A stretch of 64,000 nt of DNA from Neisseria subflava (GTDB lineage: Bacteria; Pseudomonadota; Gammaproteobacteria; Burkholderiales; Neisseriaceae). Positions 31,600 through 39,723 of the stretch are shown piece by piece. The DNA lies in assembly GCF_005221305.1 (NCBI RefSeq), contig NZ_CP039887.1, positions 496,001-560,000 on the forward strand. Reading direction: 5' to 3'. The notes beneath the pieces were generated by a model. It had not been told where the DNA came from and did no database searches. It was given only the letters and a program-made list of their open reading frames with translations. Every line of letters begins with the position of its first letter. Position 1 is the stretch's first letter. The position numbers and the translations under genes were made by a program.

Positions 31600-32223
31600 A
31601 TGAGCGAAACACAAGAGCTGACTTTTGCCAAACGGCTGAAAGAGCAGACTACAACTATTCACGATAGCGTGGACAACTTAGTTATGTCTGTCGAGCCGTT
31701 TACCAACAAAGAGAATTACATCAAATTTTTGAAACTGCAATCCGTGTTCCACAAAGCGGTCGATCATATTTATAAAGACTCCGAGTTGAACAAAGCCATT
31801 CCTGAGCTGGAATACATGGCGCGTTACGATGCGGTAACGCAAGACTTGGCGGATTTGGGCGACAAACCTTACGAATACGGCAAACCGCTGCCGCATGAAA
31901 CCGGCAATAAAGCCATCGGTTGGCTGTATTGCGCCGAAGGTTCCAATTTGGGCGCGGCATTTTTGTTTAAACACGCGCAAAAGCTGGATTACACCGGCGA
32001 ACACGGCGCGCGCCACCTCGCTCCCCATTCGAACGGCCGCGGCAAACATTGGCGTGCTTTTGTCGAGCATCTGAATGCTTTGGGTTTAAGCCCTGAAGCT
32101 GAAGCCGAAGCGATTCAAGGTGCAAAAGACGCATTTGCGTTCTACAAAGTCGTTCTGCGCGAAACATTTGACCTGCCTGCAGGTGCGGAAGCTCCGGAAG
32201 GCTTTGTTCCGCATCGTCATTAA
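31600..32223 (+). CDS. hemO: Heme oxygenase HemO
   Basis: 207 residues from the ATG at 31600 (Met-Ser-Glu-Thr-Gln). The product is close to meningococcal HemO, with long identical segments such as NKAIGWLYCAEGSNLGAAFL and RGKHWRAFVEHLNAL. The proximal heme ligand is His at about residue 21 (TTTIHDSVDN), and the C-terminal EGFVPHRH includes the terminal His. It cleaves heme to biliverdin, carbon monoxide and free iron in the cytoplasm. In meningococci the hemO stop codon marks the left border of the exchangeable exl locus, which fits what follows here. Confidence 0.95.
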   Translation: MSETQELTFAKRLKEQTTTIHDSVDNLVMSVEPFTNKENYIKFLKLQSVFHKAVDHIYKDSELNKAIPELEYMARYDAVTQDLADLGDKPYEYGKPLPHETGNKAIGWLYCAEGSNLGAAFLFKHAQKLDYTGEHGARHLAPHSNGRGKHWRAFVEHLNALGLSPEAEAEAIQGAKDAFAFYKVVLRETFDLPAGAEAPEGFVPHRH

Positions 32224-32243
32224 TGGTTTGACGATATAAGTAG

Positions 32244-32301
32244 AGGTCGTCTGAAACACATCTGTATGCACGGATTCATAAATTCCGTTTTCAGACGACC
32301 T
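32244..32301 (+). terminator. Inverted AGGTCGTCTGAA-dialect DUS pair after hemO
   Basis: AGGTCGTCTGAA (32244-32255) and TTCAGACGACCT (32290-32301) flank a 34-base loop. Both arms are the AGGTCGTCTGAA dialect, which is rarer in the rest of the window. Confidence 0.55.
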
Positions 32302-32364
32302 TCATACTGATGCAAGTTTAGTACCGTTTGGTTATCCGCATTTGCGGTATATTTTAATTGGTTT

Positions 32365-32392
32365 GATGTAAATAATTATCAAATATTTTATC
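32365..32392 (+). promoter_or_regulatory. Possible Fur-type box before the exl-position lipoprotein
   Basis: The A+T-rich stretch from about 32365 (GATGTAAATAATTATCAAATATTTT) contains NATWAT-like hexamers in a row, 40-65 bases before the start codon. This is compatible with iron control but is weak on sequence alone. Confidence 0.3.
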
Positions 32393-32429
32393 ACCATCAT
32401 TCCAAAATACCATTATCACATTCAGGAGT

Positions 32430-34412
32430 TTGACCATGAAGGAATCATTTAAATTAAGCATGTTGGCGATTGCCTGCAGCATCGCATTGAGTGCATGCGG
32501 TTCAAGCGGTGGTGGCACGCCGTCTGCACAGTCTGCACCGACCCCGCAACAGCCGGGCAATAATTCCGGCTCGGGCGGAGGAGGTGATTCAAAACAAACT
32601 GAAGACGCTAAGAAAGCCGAAGAAGCTAAGAAAGCCGAAGAAGCCAAGAAAGCCGAAGAAGCCAAGAAAGCCGAAGAAGCCAAGAAAGCTGAAGAAGCCA
32701 AGAAAGCTGAAGAAGCCAAGAAAGCTGAAGAAGCCAAGAAAGCTGAAGAAGCCAAGAAAGCTGAAGAAGCCAAGAAAGCTGAAGAAGCCAAGAAAGCTGA
32801 AGAAGCTAAGAAAGCTGAAGAAGCCAAGAAAGCTGAAGACGCTAAGAAAGCCAATGAGGCCAATTCAGGTCAAGGTTTTGGCGGCGAAGGCAAAGTAATG
32901 GGCAAGGCTTTGGATGGCGGTGTCTTGGTAGCGAAAAAACGTGAAACCGGCGATTTGGAATATGCCAAAACCGAAGCTCCGACTGCCTCGGATAAAAACA
33001 GCGTCGTACTTGATGGTGTCGCCATTAATACCAAAGACGTTAAAGCGGGTGAGTTTACGTTGGGCGAAAAAAGTATGAACGGCGGTAAAGCCGATGCAGC
33101 ACAATATGCGGTACACAGCGGCGACCTGTTGCCTGACGTTCGTTACGGCGGTGTTGCCGATGTCAGCGATCTGCGTGATGTGAAACAGGCGTTGTTTGTC
33201 CAAGGCACGCCGTCAGGCAGTGATACCGTTGCAGCCCAAAGAGGGGATGCAACCTATAAAGGCATCGGCCTGCATTTCCAAAACGGACTGCCGATCAATA
33301 CAAGAGATCTGCAAGAAATTTTTGAAACCGGTTCGCAAGCCAAGCTGGCCAATCTGTATCCTGCCGCCAAAGCAACCGATGTTACCGCAAAAGTCAATTT
33401 CGACCAAAAAACCATCAATGTCAGCATCAACCGCTATTCCGATCAAACGGTTGGCGGTGGTAGTGGTGGCAACAGAATTGCAGGTGTCGTCAAGTCCAAT
33501 GCGCGCGATATGGCGGAAAATCTGTCTTTCAATGGCGATTTGCACGGCAACACCTTCTCCAACAAGCAAGGTACGATGCAAGGCGGATTCTTTGGCGCGA
33601 AGGCAGACCAACTTGCCGGCACATATAGTGCGGCAGGCAAAAACCAACGTGATGAAGACGTAGTGGCGCGCGGTGTGTTTGGTGCAAAACGCCAAGATGC
33701 GGCAGCTCAAGCAGGCGGACAGCCTGATGTGCCGGTTGCCAAACCCGATACGCCCGTAACCAAACCTAAAGGTGATGCCGCTGCGGCCGAATTGAAAAAA
33801 GGTGAAACAGGCGAGCAATATATCTTATCGAATATCGCGGACTTGACCAAAGTCATTATCAACGGTACGGCAATCGCTTTGGCACCTGTTACCAACAAGC
33901 TCCATCAAACTGAATTGGGTTCGGACTACAAATCGTTTGTTGCTTCAGGCAATTTGAGCAATGTTGTCTTCGGTGCGGCAAAACTTGCCGATAATGCCTA
34001 CTCCTTGTTTGTTCAGGGGGTAATGAGTACCTCTCTACCGTCCGGTACGGCTAAATACGCAGGCGAGGTGTTGAATTTCCGTGCCCGCAACTTGGATGAT
34101 AGGGAAAACTGGGTGGATGCCGGCAACACCTACCGTACCACCGGTTCGTTTACCGCAGATGTCAACTTCGATACCAAGACTATCGCAGGTAAAATCAATA
34201 GTGGTGACAGATGGTTCATGAATGAACGAGCCTTTACCGCAGGTATTACAGGTAGCAGCTTTAATGGTAAATGGACTTCAGATGCACAAGGCTCTGTAAC
34301 CGGCGGATTCTACGGTGACAAAGCTGCCGAAATGGCTGGGCGATACAGTTATCATGACAAAGAAGATAAAAGTAACAATGCCTTCGGTGTATTCGGCGGT
34401 AAAAAACAATAA
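32430..34412 (+). CDS. Two-domain TbpB/NHBA-like surface lipoprotein in the exl position after hemO
   Basis: 660 residues. A lipoprotein signal ends in LSAC (Cys 21). A Gly/Ser/Pro stretch is followed by an alpha-helical stalk of tandem KKAEEA hexapeptides (about residues 55-144). Two beta-barrel-type domains follow, about 187-422 and 461-660, joined by a Pro/Lys/Ala linker. Both end alike (GGFFGAKADQLAGTY...GVFGAKRQ and GGFYGDKAAEMAGRY...GVFGGKKQ), a form shared with TbpB, NHBA and other Slam-exported lipoproteins. The second domain closely resembles the C-terminal barrel of NHBA (GTAKYAGEVLNF, FNGKW). In meningococci this site holds hmbR or the exl2 or exl3 cassette, the latter two encoding TbpB/HpuA-motif lipoproteins. 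The ligand is unknown; heme or iron proteins are an inference from the locus. Confidence 0.82.
   Translation: MTMKESFKLSMLAIACSIALSACGSSGGGTPSAQSAPTPQQPGNNSGSGGGGDSKQTEDAKKAEEAKKAEEAKKAEEAKKAEEAKKAEEAKKAEEAKKAEEAKKAEEAKKAEEAKKAEEAKKAEEAKKAEEAKKAEDAKKANEANSGQGFGGEGKVMGKALDGGVLVAKKRETGDLEYAKTEAPTASDKNSVVLDGVAINTKDVKAGEFTLGEKSMNGGKADAAQYAVHSGDLLPDVRYGGVADVSDLRDVKQALFVQGTPSGSDTVAAQRGDATYKGIGLHFQNGLPINTRDLQEIFETGSQAKLANLYPAAKATDVTAKVNFDQKTINVSINRYSDQTVGGGSGGNRIAGVVKSNARDMAENLSFNGDLHGNTFSNKQGTMQGGFFGAKADQLAGTYSAAGKNQRDEDVVARGVFGAKRQDAAAQAGGQPDVPVAKPDTPVTKPKGDAAAAELKKGETGEQYILSNIADLTKVIINGTAIALAPVTNKLHQTELGSDYKSFVASGNLSNVVFGAAKLADNAYSLFVQGVMSTSLPSGTAKYAGEVLNFRARNLDDRENWVDAGNTYRTTGSFTADVNFDTKTIAGKINSGDRWFMNERAFTAGITGSSFNGKWTSDAQGSVTGGFYGDKAAEMAGRYSYHDKEDKSNNAFGVFGGKKQ
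32592..32861 (+). repeat. 18-bp tandem repeat encoding KKAEEA
   Basis: Units begin at 32610 and recur every 18 bases to 32861: twelve read KKAEEA, then KKAEDA and KKANEA. A degenerate unit KQTEDA precedes them (32592-32609). Silent changes (GCC/GCT, GCC-AAG versus GCT-AAG) split the array into a left block with GCCGAAGAAGCC and a right block with GCTGAAGAAGCC. Such in-frame arrays change length by slippage or recombination, and would lengthen or shorten the stalk. Confidence 0.93.
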
Positions 34413-34428
34413 CCGTCTGTTTAAGCTG

Positions 34429-34462
34429 AAAACAAACCGCCTGAAAAGGCGGTTTGTTTTTG
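34429..34462 (+). terminator. Rho-independent terminator of the exl-position gene
   Basis: AAAACAAACCGCC / GGCGGTTTGTTTT (34429-34441 and 34448-34460) around TGAAAA, followed by TT. It is perfect and not made of DUS. Confidence 0.9.
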
Positions 34463-34525
34463 AGTGGGTAGGATTTTCAGACGACCTTTTACGGTAACAA
34501 CAATCTAGAGAGCAATTTACCCGCT

Positions 34526-35287
34526 AAAAGGTCTCAAATAGAGAAAGCATCCGCCGCCGTCATTGACGCCACCATTATTCAGACCGCCGGCAGCAAACAG
34601 CGTCAGGCCATAGAAGTCGATGAAGAAGGACAAGTCAGCGGCCAAACCACACCAAGCAAAGACAAAGATGCCCGTTGGACAAAGAAAAACGGCCTCTACA
34701 AACTCGGTTACAAACAACATACCCGTACCGATGCGGAAGGCTATATCGAGAAACTGCACATTACCCCCGCCAATACCCATGAGTGCAAACACCTATCGCC
34801 TTTGTTGGAAGGATTACCCAAAGGTACGACCGTCTATGCCGACAAAGGCTATGACAGTGAGGAAAACCGATAACATCTAGAAGAGCGTCGGCTGCAGGAC
34901 GGCATTATGCGCAAAGCCCACCGCAACTGTCCGCTGACGGAAGCGCAAACCAAACGTAACCGGTATTTGTCGAAGACCCATTATGTGGTCGAACAAAGCT
35001 TCGGTACACTACACCGTAAATTCCGCTATGCCCAGGCAGCCTATTTCGGGCTGATTAAAGTGAGTGCGCAAAGCCATCTGAAGGCGATGTGTTTGAACCT
35101 GTTGAAGGCCGCCAACAGGCTAAGTGCGCCTATTGCTGCCTAAAAGGCAGCCGGATGCCTGATTATCAGGTATCCAAGGGGGATTAAGGGGGTGTCTGAG
35201 TAGAATCAGTGGATATTTGAAACAAAAACAGCCGAAAACCTGTGTTTAGGTTTCGGCTGTTGGGGGAAGGAATTTTGCAAAGGTCTC
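34526..35287 (+). mobile_element. IS1106-type remnant, left part deleted
   Basis: From AAATAGAGAAAGC (34536) to the right inverted repeat TTTTGCAAAGGTCTC (35273-35287) the sequence follows the copy at 28541-29757. The left third, including the left end, is missing. Just before the junction lies AAAAGGTCTC (34526-34535), which resembles the outer end of the right inverted repeat, so a second IS end may have recombined here. It lies where the col gene follows the exl cassette in meningococci. Confidence 0.8.
34536..35143 (+). pseudogene. IS5-family transposase fragment (IS1106 type)
   Basis: Encodes the middle and end of the transposase (ASAAVIDATIIQ, YADKGYDSEENR, RYLSKTHYVVEQSFG, LKAMCLNLLKAANRLSAP) in line with the other copy. 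There is no start, and a TAA interrupts the frame at about 34871. It cannot encode a working transposase. Confidence 0.88.
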
Positions 35288-35288
35288 A

Positions 35289-35316
35289 GGCTGTCTGAAA
35301 TTTCAGACGGCCTTTT
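35289..35316 (-). terminator. Near-perfect inverted DUS pair after trxB
   Basis: GGCTGTCTGAAA and TTTCAGACGGCC abut, with one arm carrying T in place of C. It directly adjoins the IS1106 right end. On the minus strand it follows the trxB stop. Confidence 0.6.
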
Positions 35317-35352
35317 GATTATGTTTTAAAGAATAGGGCGTAGCTTAGAGGC

Positions 35353-36303
35353 TCATACGCCGTGGCGGTCGAGCCAACGTTCGGCATCAAGCGCGGCTTG
35401 GCAGCCGGAAGCTGCGCTGGTGATGGCTTGACGGTAGGTATGGTCTTTGACGTCGCCTGCCGCCCATACGCCTTCGATATTGGTTGCGCCGACATTGTCA
35501 CCGGTACCGCCTTTGGTTTTCAGGTAGCCGGTTTCATCCATATCGAGTTGGCCTTTGAAGATATCAGTGTTGGGTTTGTGGCCGATGGCGATGAAAACGC
35601 CTTTTACAGCGATTTCTTCAGTGCTGCCGTCATTGTGTTTCAGGCGTGCACCGGTAACGCCGCTTTCGTCGCCCAAGATTTCATCAACCGAGCTGTTGAG
35701 CTTGAGGATGATTTTGCCTTCTTCGACGCGTTGCATCAGTTTGTCCACCATGATTTTTTCAGCACGGAAGCTGTCGCGGCGGTGAATCAGGGTAACGGTG
35801 TTGGCGATATTGGCAAGGTAGAGGGCTTCTTCCACAGCGGTATTGCCACCGCCTACTACGGCAACATCTTGTTTTTTATAGAAGAAGCCATCACAAGTTG
35901 CGCAGGCGGAAACACCTTTGCCTGCAAAGGCTTCTTCGCTTGGCAAACCTAAATATTTGGCGGATGCGCCGGTAGCAACGATGAGCGCATCACAGGTGTA
36001 TTCGCCCATATCGCCTTTGAGGGTAAACGGACAGTTTTGCAAATCAACGGTGTGGATTTGGTCGAAAATCATTTCAGTACCGAAACGTTCGGCATGGGCT
36101 TGGAAACGGGCCATCAGTTCCGGACCTTGTACGCCTCCTGCATCGGCAGGCCAGTTGTCCACTTCGGTGGTGGTCATCAGTTGTCCGCCTTGCTCAACGC
36201 CGGTAATGATCACAGGGTTGAGGTTGGCACGGGCGGCATAGACGGCGGCAGTATAGCCGGCAGGTCCGGAGCCGAGGATGATGAGTTTGTGATGGTTGCT
36301 CAT
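35353..36303 (-). CDS. trxB: Thioredoxin-disulfide reductase
   Basis: 316 residues. The FAD-binding GSGPAGYTAAVYAARA is at about 10-25, the redox-active CATCDGFF at about 136-143, the NADPH-binding GGGNTAVEEALYL at about 154-166, and the C-terminal FAD contact GVWAAGDVKDHTYRQAITSAASGCQAALDAE at about 277-307. It keeps thioredoxin reduced in the cytoplasm. A DUS pair follows. Confidence 0.96.
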   Translation of the reverse strand: MSNHHKLIILGSGPAGYTAAVYAARANLNPVIITGVEQGGQLMTTTEVDNWPADAGGVQGPELMARFQAHAERFGTEMIFDQIHTVDLQNCPFTLKGDMGEYTCDALIVATGASAKYLGLPSEEAFAGKGVSACATCDGFFYKKQDVAVVGGGNTAVEEALYLANIANTVTLIHRRDSFRAEKIMVDKLMQRVEEGKIILKLNSSVDEILGDESGVTGARLKHNDGSTEEIAVKGVFIAIGHKPNTDIFKGQLDMDETGYLKTKGGTGDNVGATNIEGVWAAGDVKDHTYRQAITSAASGCQAALDAERWLDRHGV

Positions 36304-36411
36304 GATGGTTTCCTTGCTGATGAATGATTGAATTTTGTCGTATCTAAGCTTTCAGACGGCCTGAATTTTACTTGAATCTGCCGCCGTCTGAAATATGTTT
36401 GTTGCTTGGGT

Positions 36412-37707
36412 TTAGTGGCTGTCTTTCCATTGATAGTATTTTGAGCCGAGGAAAGAGCCGAGTTTGCGCAGGAAAGGCTGGGTAATGATATTGCTGTGGC
36501 GCAGTTGCTCAAAAGGTTTCAGACGGCCCTCATCGCCCATGATGGCTTCGGCAATCGCCAAACCGGCAATGCCGGTAATCGCCATACCGTGTCCGGAATA
36601 GCCTTGGGCGTAGAAAACAGTAGGGGCGAGGCGGCCGAAATGTGGGGCGAGATTGCGCGTGATGTCGCATTCGCCGCCCCAAGAATGCTCGATTCTGATA
36701 TCGGCAAGTTGCGGGAAAACTTTCAGCATGTCTTGGCGGACGAGTTCGGTCATGCGGTCAGGATCGTCGATAAACTCGTTGTCTTTGCCGCCGAAGAGCA
36801 GGCGGCCGTCGGCGCTGAGGCGGTAGTAGTCGAGGACGTGGCGGTTGTCGCAGATGGCCATATTGTTGCGGATCAGGTCTTTGGCACGCTCACCCAGAGG
36901 CTCGGTGGCGATGATAAAGGTGCTGACTGCAATGGCTTTTTGTTCCAATACTTTGAATTTCGGGTGTAAGCCTGCATAAGTGTTGACGGCATAAACGAGG
37001 TTTTTGCATTCAACGCTGCCATTGGGCGTATGAACCAGCCAGCCGTTATCGCATGGCTCGATACGCGTCATCGGGGATTGCTCAAAAAGTTGTGCGCCTG
37101 CATCGGCTGCCGCTTTAGCAATGCCCAGGGTGTAATTGAGCGGGTGTAAGTGGCCTGATAAAGGATCAAATTGCGCGCCTTGATACATATCGCTGGCAAG
37201 TTGCTGCTTCAGCGTGGCTTTATCCCAAAGCTGGTAATGGCTTGCACCATAATGTTTTTGGGCGTGTTCGTGCCATTGTTGCAATTCTTCCCAATGCTGA
37301 GGACGGACGGCGACGGTAGCGTAGCCGCGTTGCCAATCGCATTGGATGTTGTGTTTTTGAATGCGCGAGTCAACCAGTTCAACGGCTTGCAGAGATTGCT
37401 GCCAGAACCATTGTGCCTGTTCCAAACCGATTTGCTTTTCGATTTCTTCCATGCCGCAAGCAAAGTCGCTGATGACTTGTCCGCCGCTGCGGCCTGATGC
37501 GCCGAAACCGATACGGGCGGCTTCAAGTACGATGACTTCATGGCCGTTTTCAGCAAGCGGTAGGGCGGTGCATAAGCCGGACAGGCCGCCGCCGATAACG
37601 CAGGTTTCAGTTTTCAGACGGCCTTCAAGCGTCGGATAAGACGGATGGGGATTGGCCGTGCTGACATAGTAGGAGGGAAGGTATTCTTTGAAGCTGGGAT
37701 TGATCAT
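36412..37707 (-). CDS. FAD-dependent amine oxidoreductase (PuuB/DadA-like)
   Basis: 431-residue DAO-family flavoprotein. The dinucleotide-binding TCVIGGGLSGLCTALPLAENGHEVIVLEA is at about 35-62, followed by GFGASGRSGGQV. Toward the end LAPTVFYAQGYSGHGMAITGIAGLAIAEAI is the FAD-contact region. The best-fitting family is gamma-glutamylputrescine oxidoreductase (PuuB). The putrescine importer potGHI immediately upstream on the same strand supports an amine substrate. No other puu genes are in the window, so free polyamine or another amine cannot be excluded. Confidence 0.78.
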   Translation of the reverse strand: MINPSFKEYLPSYYVSTANPHPSYPTLEGRLKTETCVIGGGLSGLCTALPLAENGHEVIVLEAARIGFGASGRSGGQVISDFACGMEEIEKQIGLEQAQWFWQQSLQAVELVDSRIQKHNIQCDWQRGYATVAVRPQHWEELQQWHEHAQKHYGASHYQLWDKATLKQQLASDMYQGAQFDPLSGHLHPLNYTLGIAKAAADAGAQLFEQSPMTRIEPCDNGWLVHTPNGSVECKNLVYAVNTYAGLHPKFKVLEQKAIAVSTFIIATEPLGERAKDLIRNNMAICDNRHVLDYYRLSADGRLLFGGKDNEFIDDPDRMTELVRQDMLKVFPQLADIRIEHSWGGECDITRNLAPHFGRLAPTVFYAQGYSGHGMAITGIAGLAIAEAIMGDEGRLKPFEQLRHSNIITQPFLRKLGSFLGSKYYQWKDSH

Positions 37708-37812
37708 GATTTGAGCTTTAGGTTAGTTTTCACTTCATTGAAATTGGTTTTCAGACGACCTGGAATGTGGGTTTGGGTTCAGGCCATCTGAAAGGATAAG
37801 ATGCAGTTAATA

Positions 37813-37850
37813 AAACAGGCTGTTCCGACGCTTTATCGGACAGCCTGTCT
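37813..37850 (-). terminator. Rho-independent terminator after potI
   Basis: On the minus strand ACAGGCTGTCCGA and TCGGAACAGCCTGT form a stem with one bulge, followed by TTTATT. It separates the pot genes from the oxidase gene, so read-through would be needed for one transcript. Confidence 0.75.
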
Positions 37851-37855
37851 GCATA

Positions 37856-38743
37856 TTAGGCGGCTTTCTCGGCTGCCAATTTTTCTTGGCGGTAGGCTTC
37901 GGCAGCCTCGCGTTCCCGTTTGGTTGCTTGACGCATCATCCAGTAGTTAACAACAATAACCAGCGTACCGATGATACCGATCAGGATGGTTGCCAAAACG
38001 TTCATCTGAGGGTCAAGACCGAGTTTGATTTTGGAGAAAATCACTTGCGGCAATGTCGATGAACCCGGGCCTGACAGGAAGGAGGTAATCACCAAGTCGT
38101 CCAAAGACAGGGTAATGCCCAAAAGGAAGCCGGAAGCAATCGCAGGGGCAATCAGCGGCAGGGTAATCACGAAGAAAATCTTCAGCGGACGGGCACCCAA
38201 GTCCATTGCAGCCTCTTCCAAGGATTGATCCAATTCCACCAAGCGCGAGCGGATAACGACGGTAATGTACGCCATGCAAAGCGTGGTGTGGCCGAGGAAG
38301 ATGGTGAAGAAGCCGCGATCGAAGTAGAGCGATTGCAGCAATTCACTGCCTTGCAGGAACATTTGCACCTGAATAATCAACAGCAGCATGGACAAACCGG
38401 TAATCACGTCAGGCATTACCATAGGTGCGGAAATCATACCGGCAAACAGGGTGCTGCCGCGGAAGCGCTTGATACGCGCCATGGCGTAACCAGCCAATGT
38501 GCCGAGTGCTACGGCGGCAAGCGAGGAAACGATGGCGATACGCAATGACAGCCAGGCCGCTTCCAAGATGGTGTCGTTTTCCATCAATGCGCCGTACCAT
38601 TTGGTTGAGAAACCGCCCCAAACGGTAACCAGTTTGGATTCATTGAAAGAATAGACGACCAAAACCACCAGCGGAATATAGAGGAATGCCAGCGAGAGCA
38701 GGAGCATCAGTTTCAAGAACCAGGATAATTTGGTTTTTTGCAT
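37856..38743 (-). CDS. potI: Putrescine ABC transporter permease PotI
   Basis: 295-residue inner-membrane permease with six helices and a BPD_transp_1 core. The EAA loop is at about residues 180-200 (AAMDLGARPLKIFFVITLPLIAP). The C-terminus is charged (KREREAAEAYRQEKLAAEKAA). The start overlaps the potH stop by one base (TAATG) with a strong GGAGG site, so translation is coupled. Confidence 0.9.
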   Translation of the reverse strand: MQKTKLSWFLKLMLLLSLAFLYIPLVVLVVYSFNESKLVTVWGGFSTKWYGALMENDTILEAAWLSLRIAIVSSLAAVALGTLAGYAMARIKRFRGSTLFAGMISAPMVMPDVITGLSMLLLIIQVQMFLQGSELLQSLYFDRGFFTIFLGHTTLCMAYITVVIRSRLVELDQSLEEAAMDLGARPLKIFFVITLPLIAPAIASGFLLGITLSLDDLVITSFLSGPGSSTLPQVIFSKIKLGLDPQMNVLATILIGIIGTLVIVVNYWMMRQATKREREAAEAYRQEKLAAEKAA

Positions 38744-39708
38744 TATTTGCCTCCTTCTTCCAATTCGCGGTTTTCATAGTGCTGGAACAGGGCAATCGGT
38801 ACAACCAGCAGGGCAACCATGACGACGGCGACTGCAGAAGCCAGCGGCCAGTTGTTTTGGTCGAAGAATGCCTGCCACAATACTTTACCGATCATCAGGT
38901 TTTCAGAACCACCCACCAATTCAGGAATCACAAATTCGCCGACGGCTGGAACGAAGACCAGCATGGAGCCTGCGATGATGCCTGTTTTGGATAAAGGTAG
39001 GGTAATGGTAAAGAACGATTTGATCGGACCTGCGCCCAAGTCGGAAGCGGCTTCGAGCAGACGGTTGTCCAGTTTTACCAGTTGTGTGTACAGCGGTAAA
39101 ATCATAAACGGCAGATAGGCGTAAACCATCACCAAATTCAGCGAGAAAGCATTGTAGAACAGGTCTAAAGGCTCGCTGATGATTCCATATTTGATTAAGA
39201 AATTATTGATGATGCCGTTGTGTCCCAATAAGCCCATCCATGCGTAAACACGCAACAGGAAAGAGGTCCAGAAAGGCAGCATGATTGCCAATAGCAGGCC
39301 GTTACGCGCAGCCGGATTGGCGCGTGAAATGGCATAAGCGGTCGGATAACCAATCAGCAGGCAGATGATAGTCGTTGTCAGCGCAGTCTTAATCGAAGAC
39401 CAGTAGGTCATCAGATAGATATTGCTGTTTTCACTGTCGCCAAACGGATTGAGCGTATTCCAAAAATTTTGGAAGATGTCGGCGTAGTTCTGATAGCTGA
39501 TGGCAATGTTCAGACGGCCTAAATCTTCATCAATCGTTGTCAACGGCGTAAATGGCGGAATGGAGATTTCTTGTTCGGCAAAGCTGATTTTCAATACGAT
39601 GGCGAACGGAATCAGAAACAGCACCAAGAGCCAGATATACGGCACGGCAATAACTGCACGCTGTCCAGGGCGGCGAAACAGTTTCTTTTTCAGTTTTTTA
39701 AGGTCCAT
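38743..39708 (-). CDS. potH: Putrescine ABC transporter permease PotH
   Basis: 321-residue permease. A basic N-terminus leads to the first helix (about 18-40), a periplasmic segment, then the transport core with EAA loop EAASDLGAGPIKSFFTITLPLSK (about 224-246). It pairs with PotI to form the membrane channel. It lies 15 bases after potG. Confidence 0.9.
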   Translation of the reverse strand: MDLKKLKKKLFRRPGQRAVIAVPYIWLLVLFLIPFAIVLKISFAEQEISIPPFTPLTTIDEDLGRLNIAISYQNYADIFQNFWNTLNPFGDSENSNIYLMTYWSSIKTALTTTIICLLIGYPTAYAISRANPAARNGLLLAIMLPFWTSFLLRVYAWMGLLGHNGIINNFLIKYGIISEPLDLFYNAFSLNLVMVYAYLPFMILPLYTQLVKLDNRLLEAASDLGAGPIKSFFTITLPLSKTGIIAGSMLVFVPAVGEFVIPELVGGSENLMIGKVLWQAFFDQNNWPLASAVAVVMVALLVVPIALFQHYENRELEEGGK

Positions 39709-39723
39709 TGCATTTCCCTCAAA

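Noticed and set aside
32354..32863. Minus-strand open frame with FLASSA repeats opposite the KKAEEA array
   Set aside because: It is the mirror of the 18-bp repeat; the plus-strand gene has a signal peptide, domains and a terminator.
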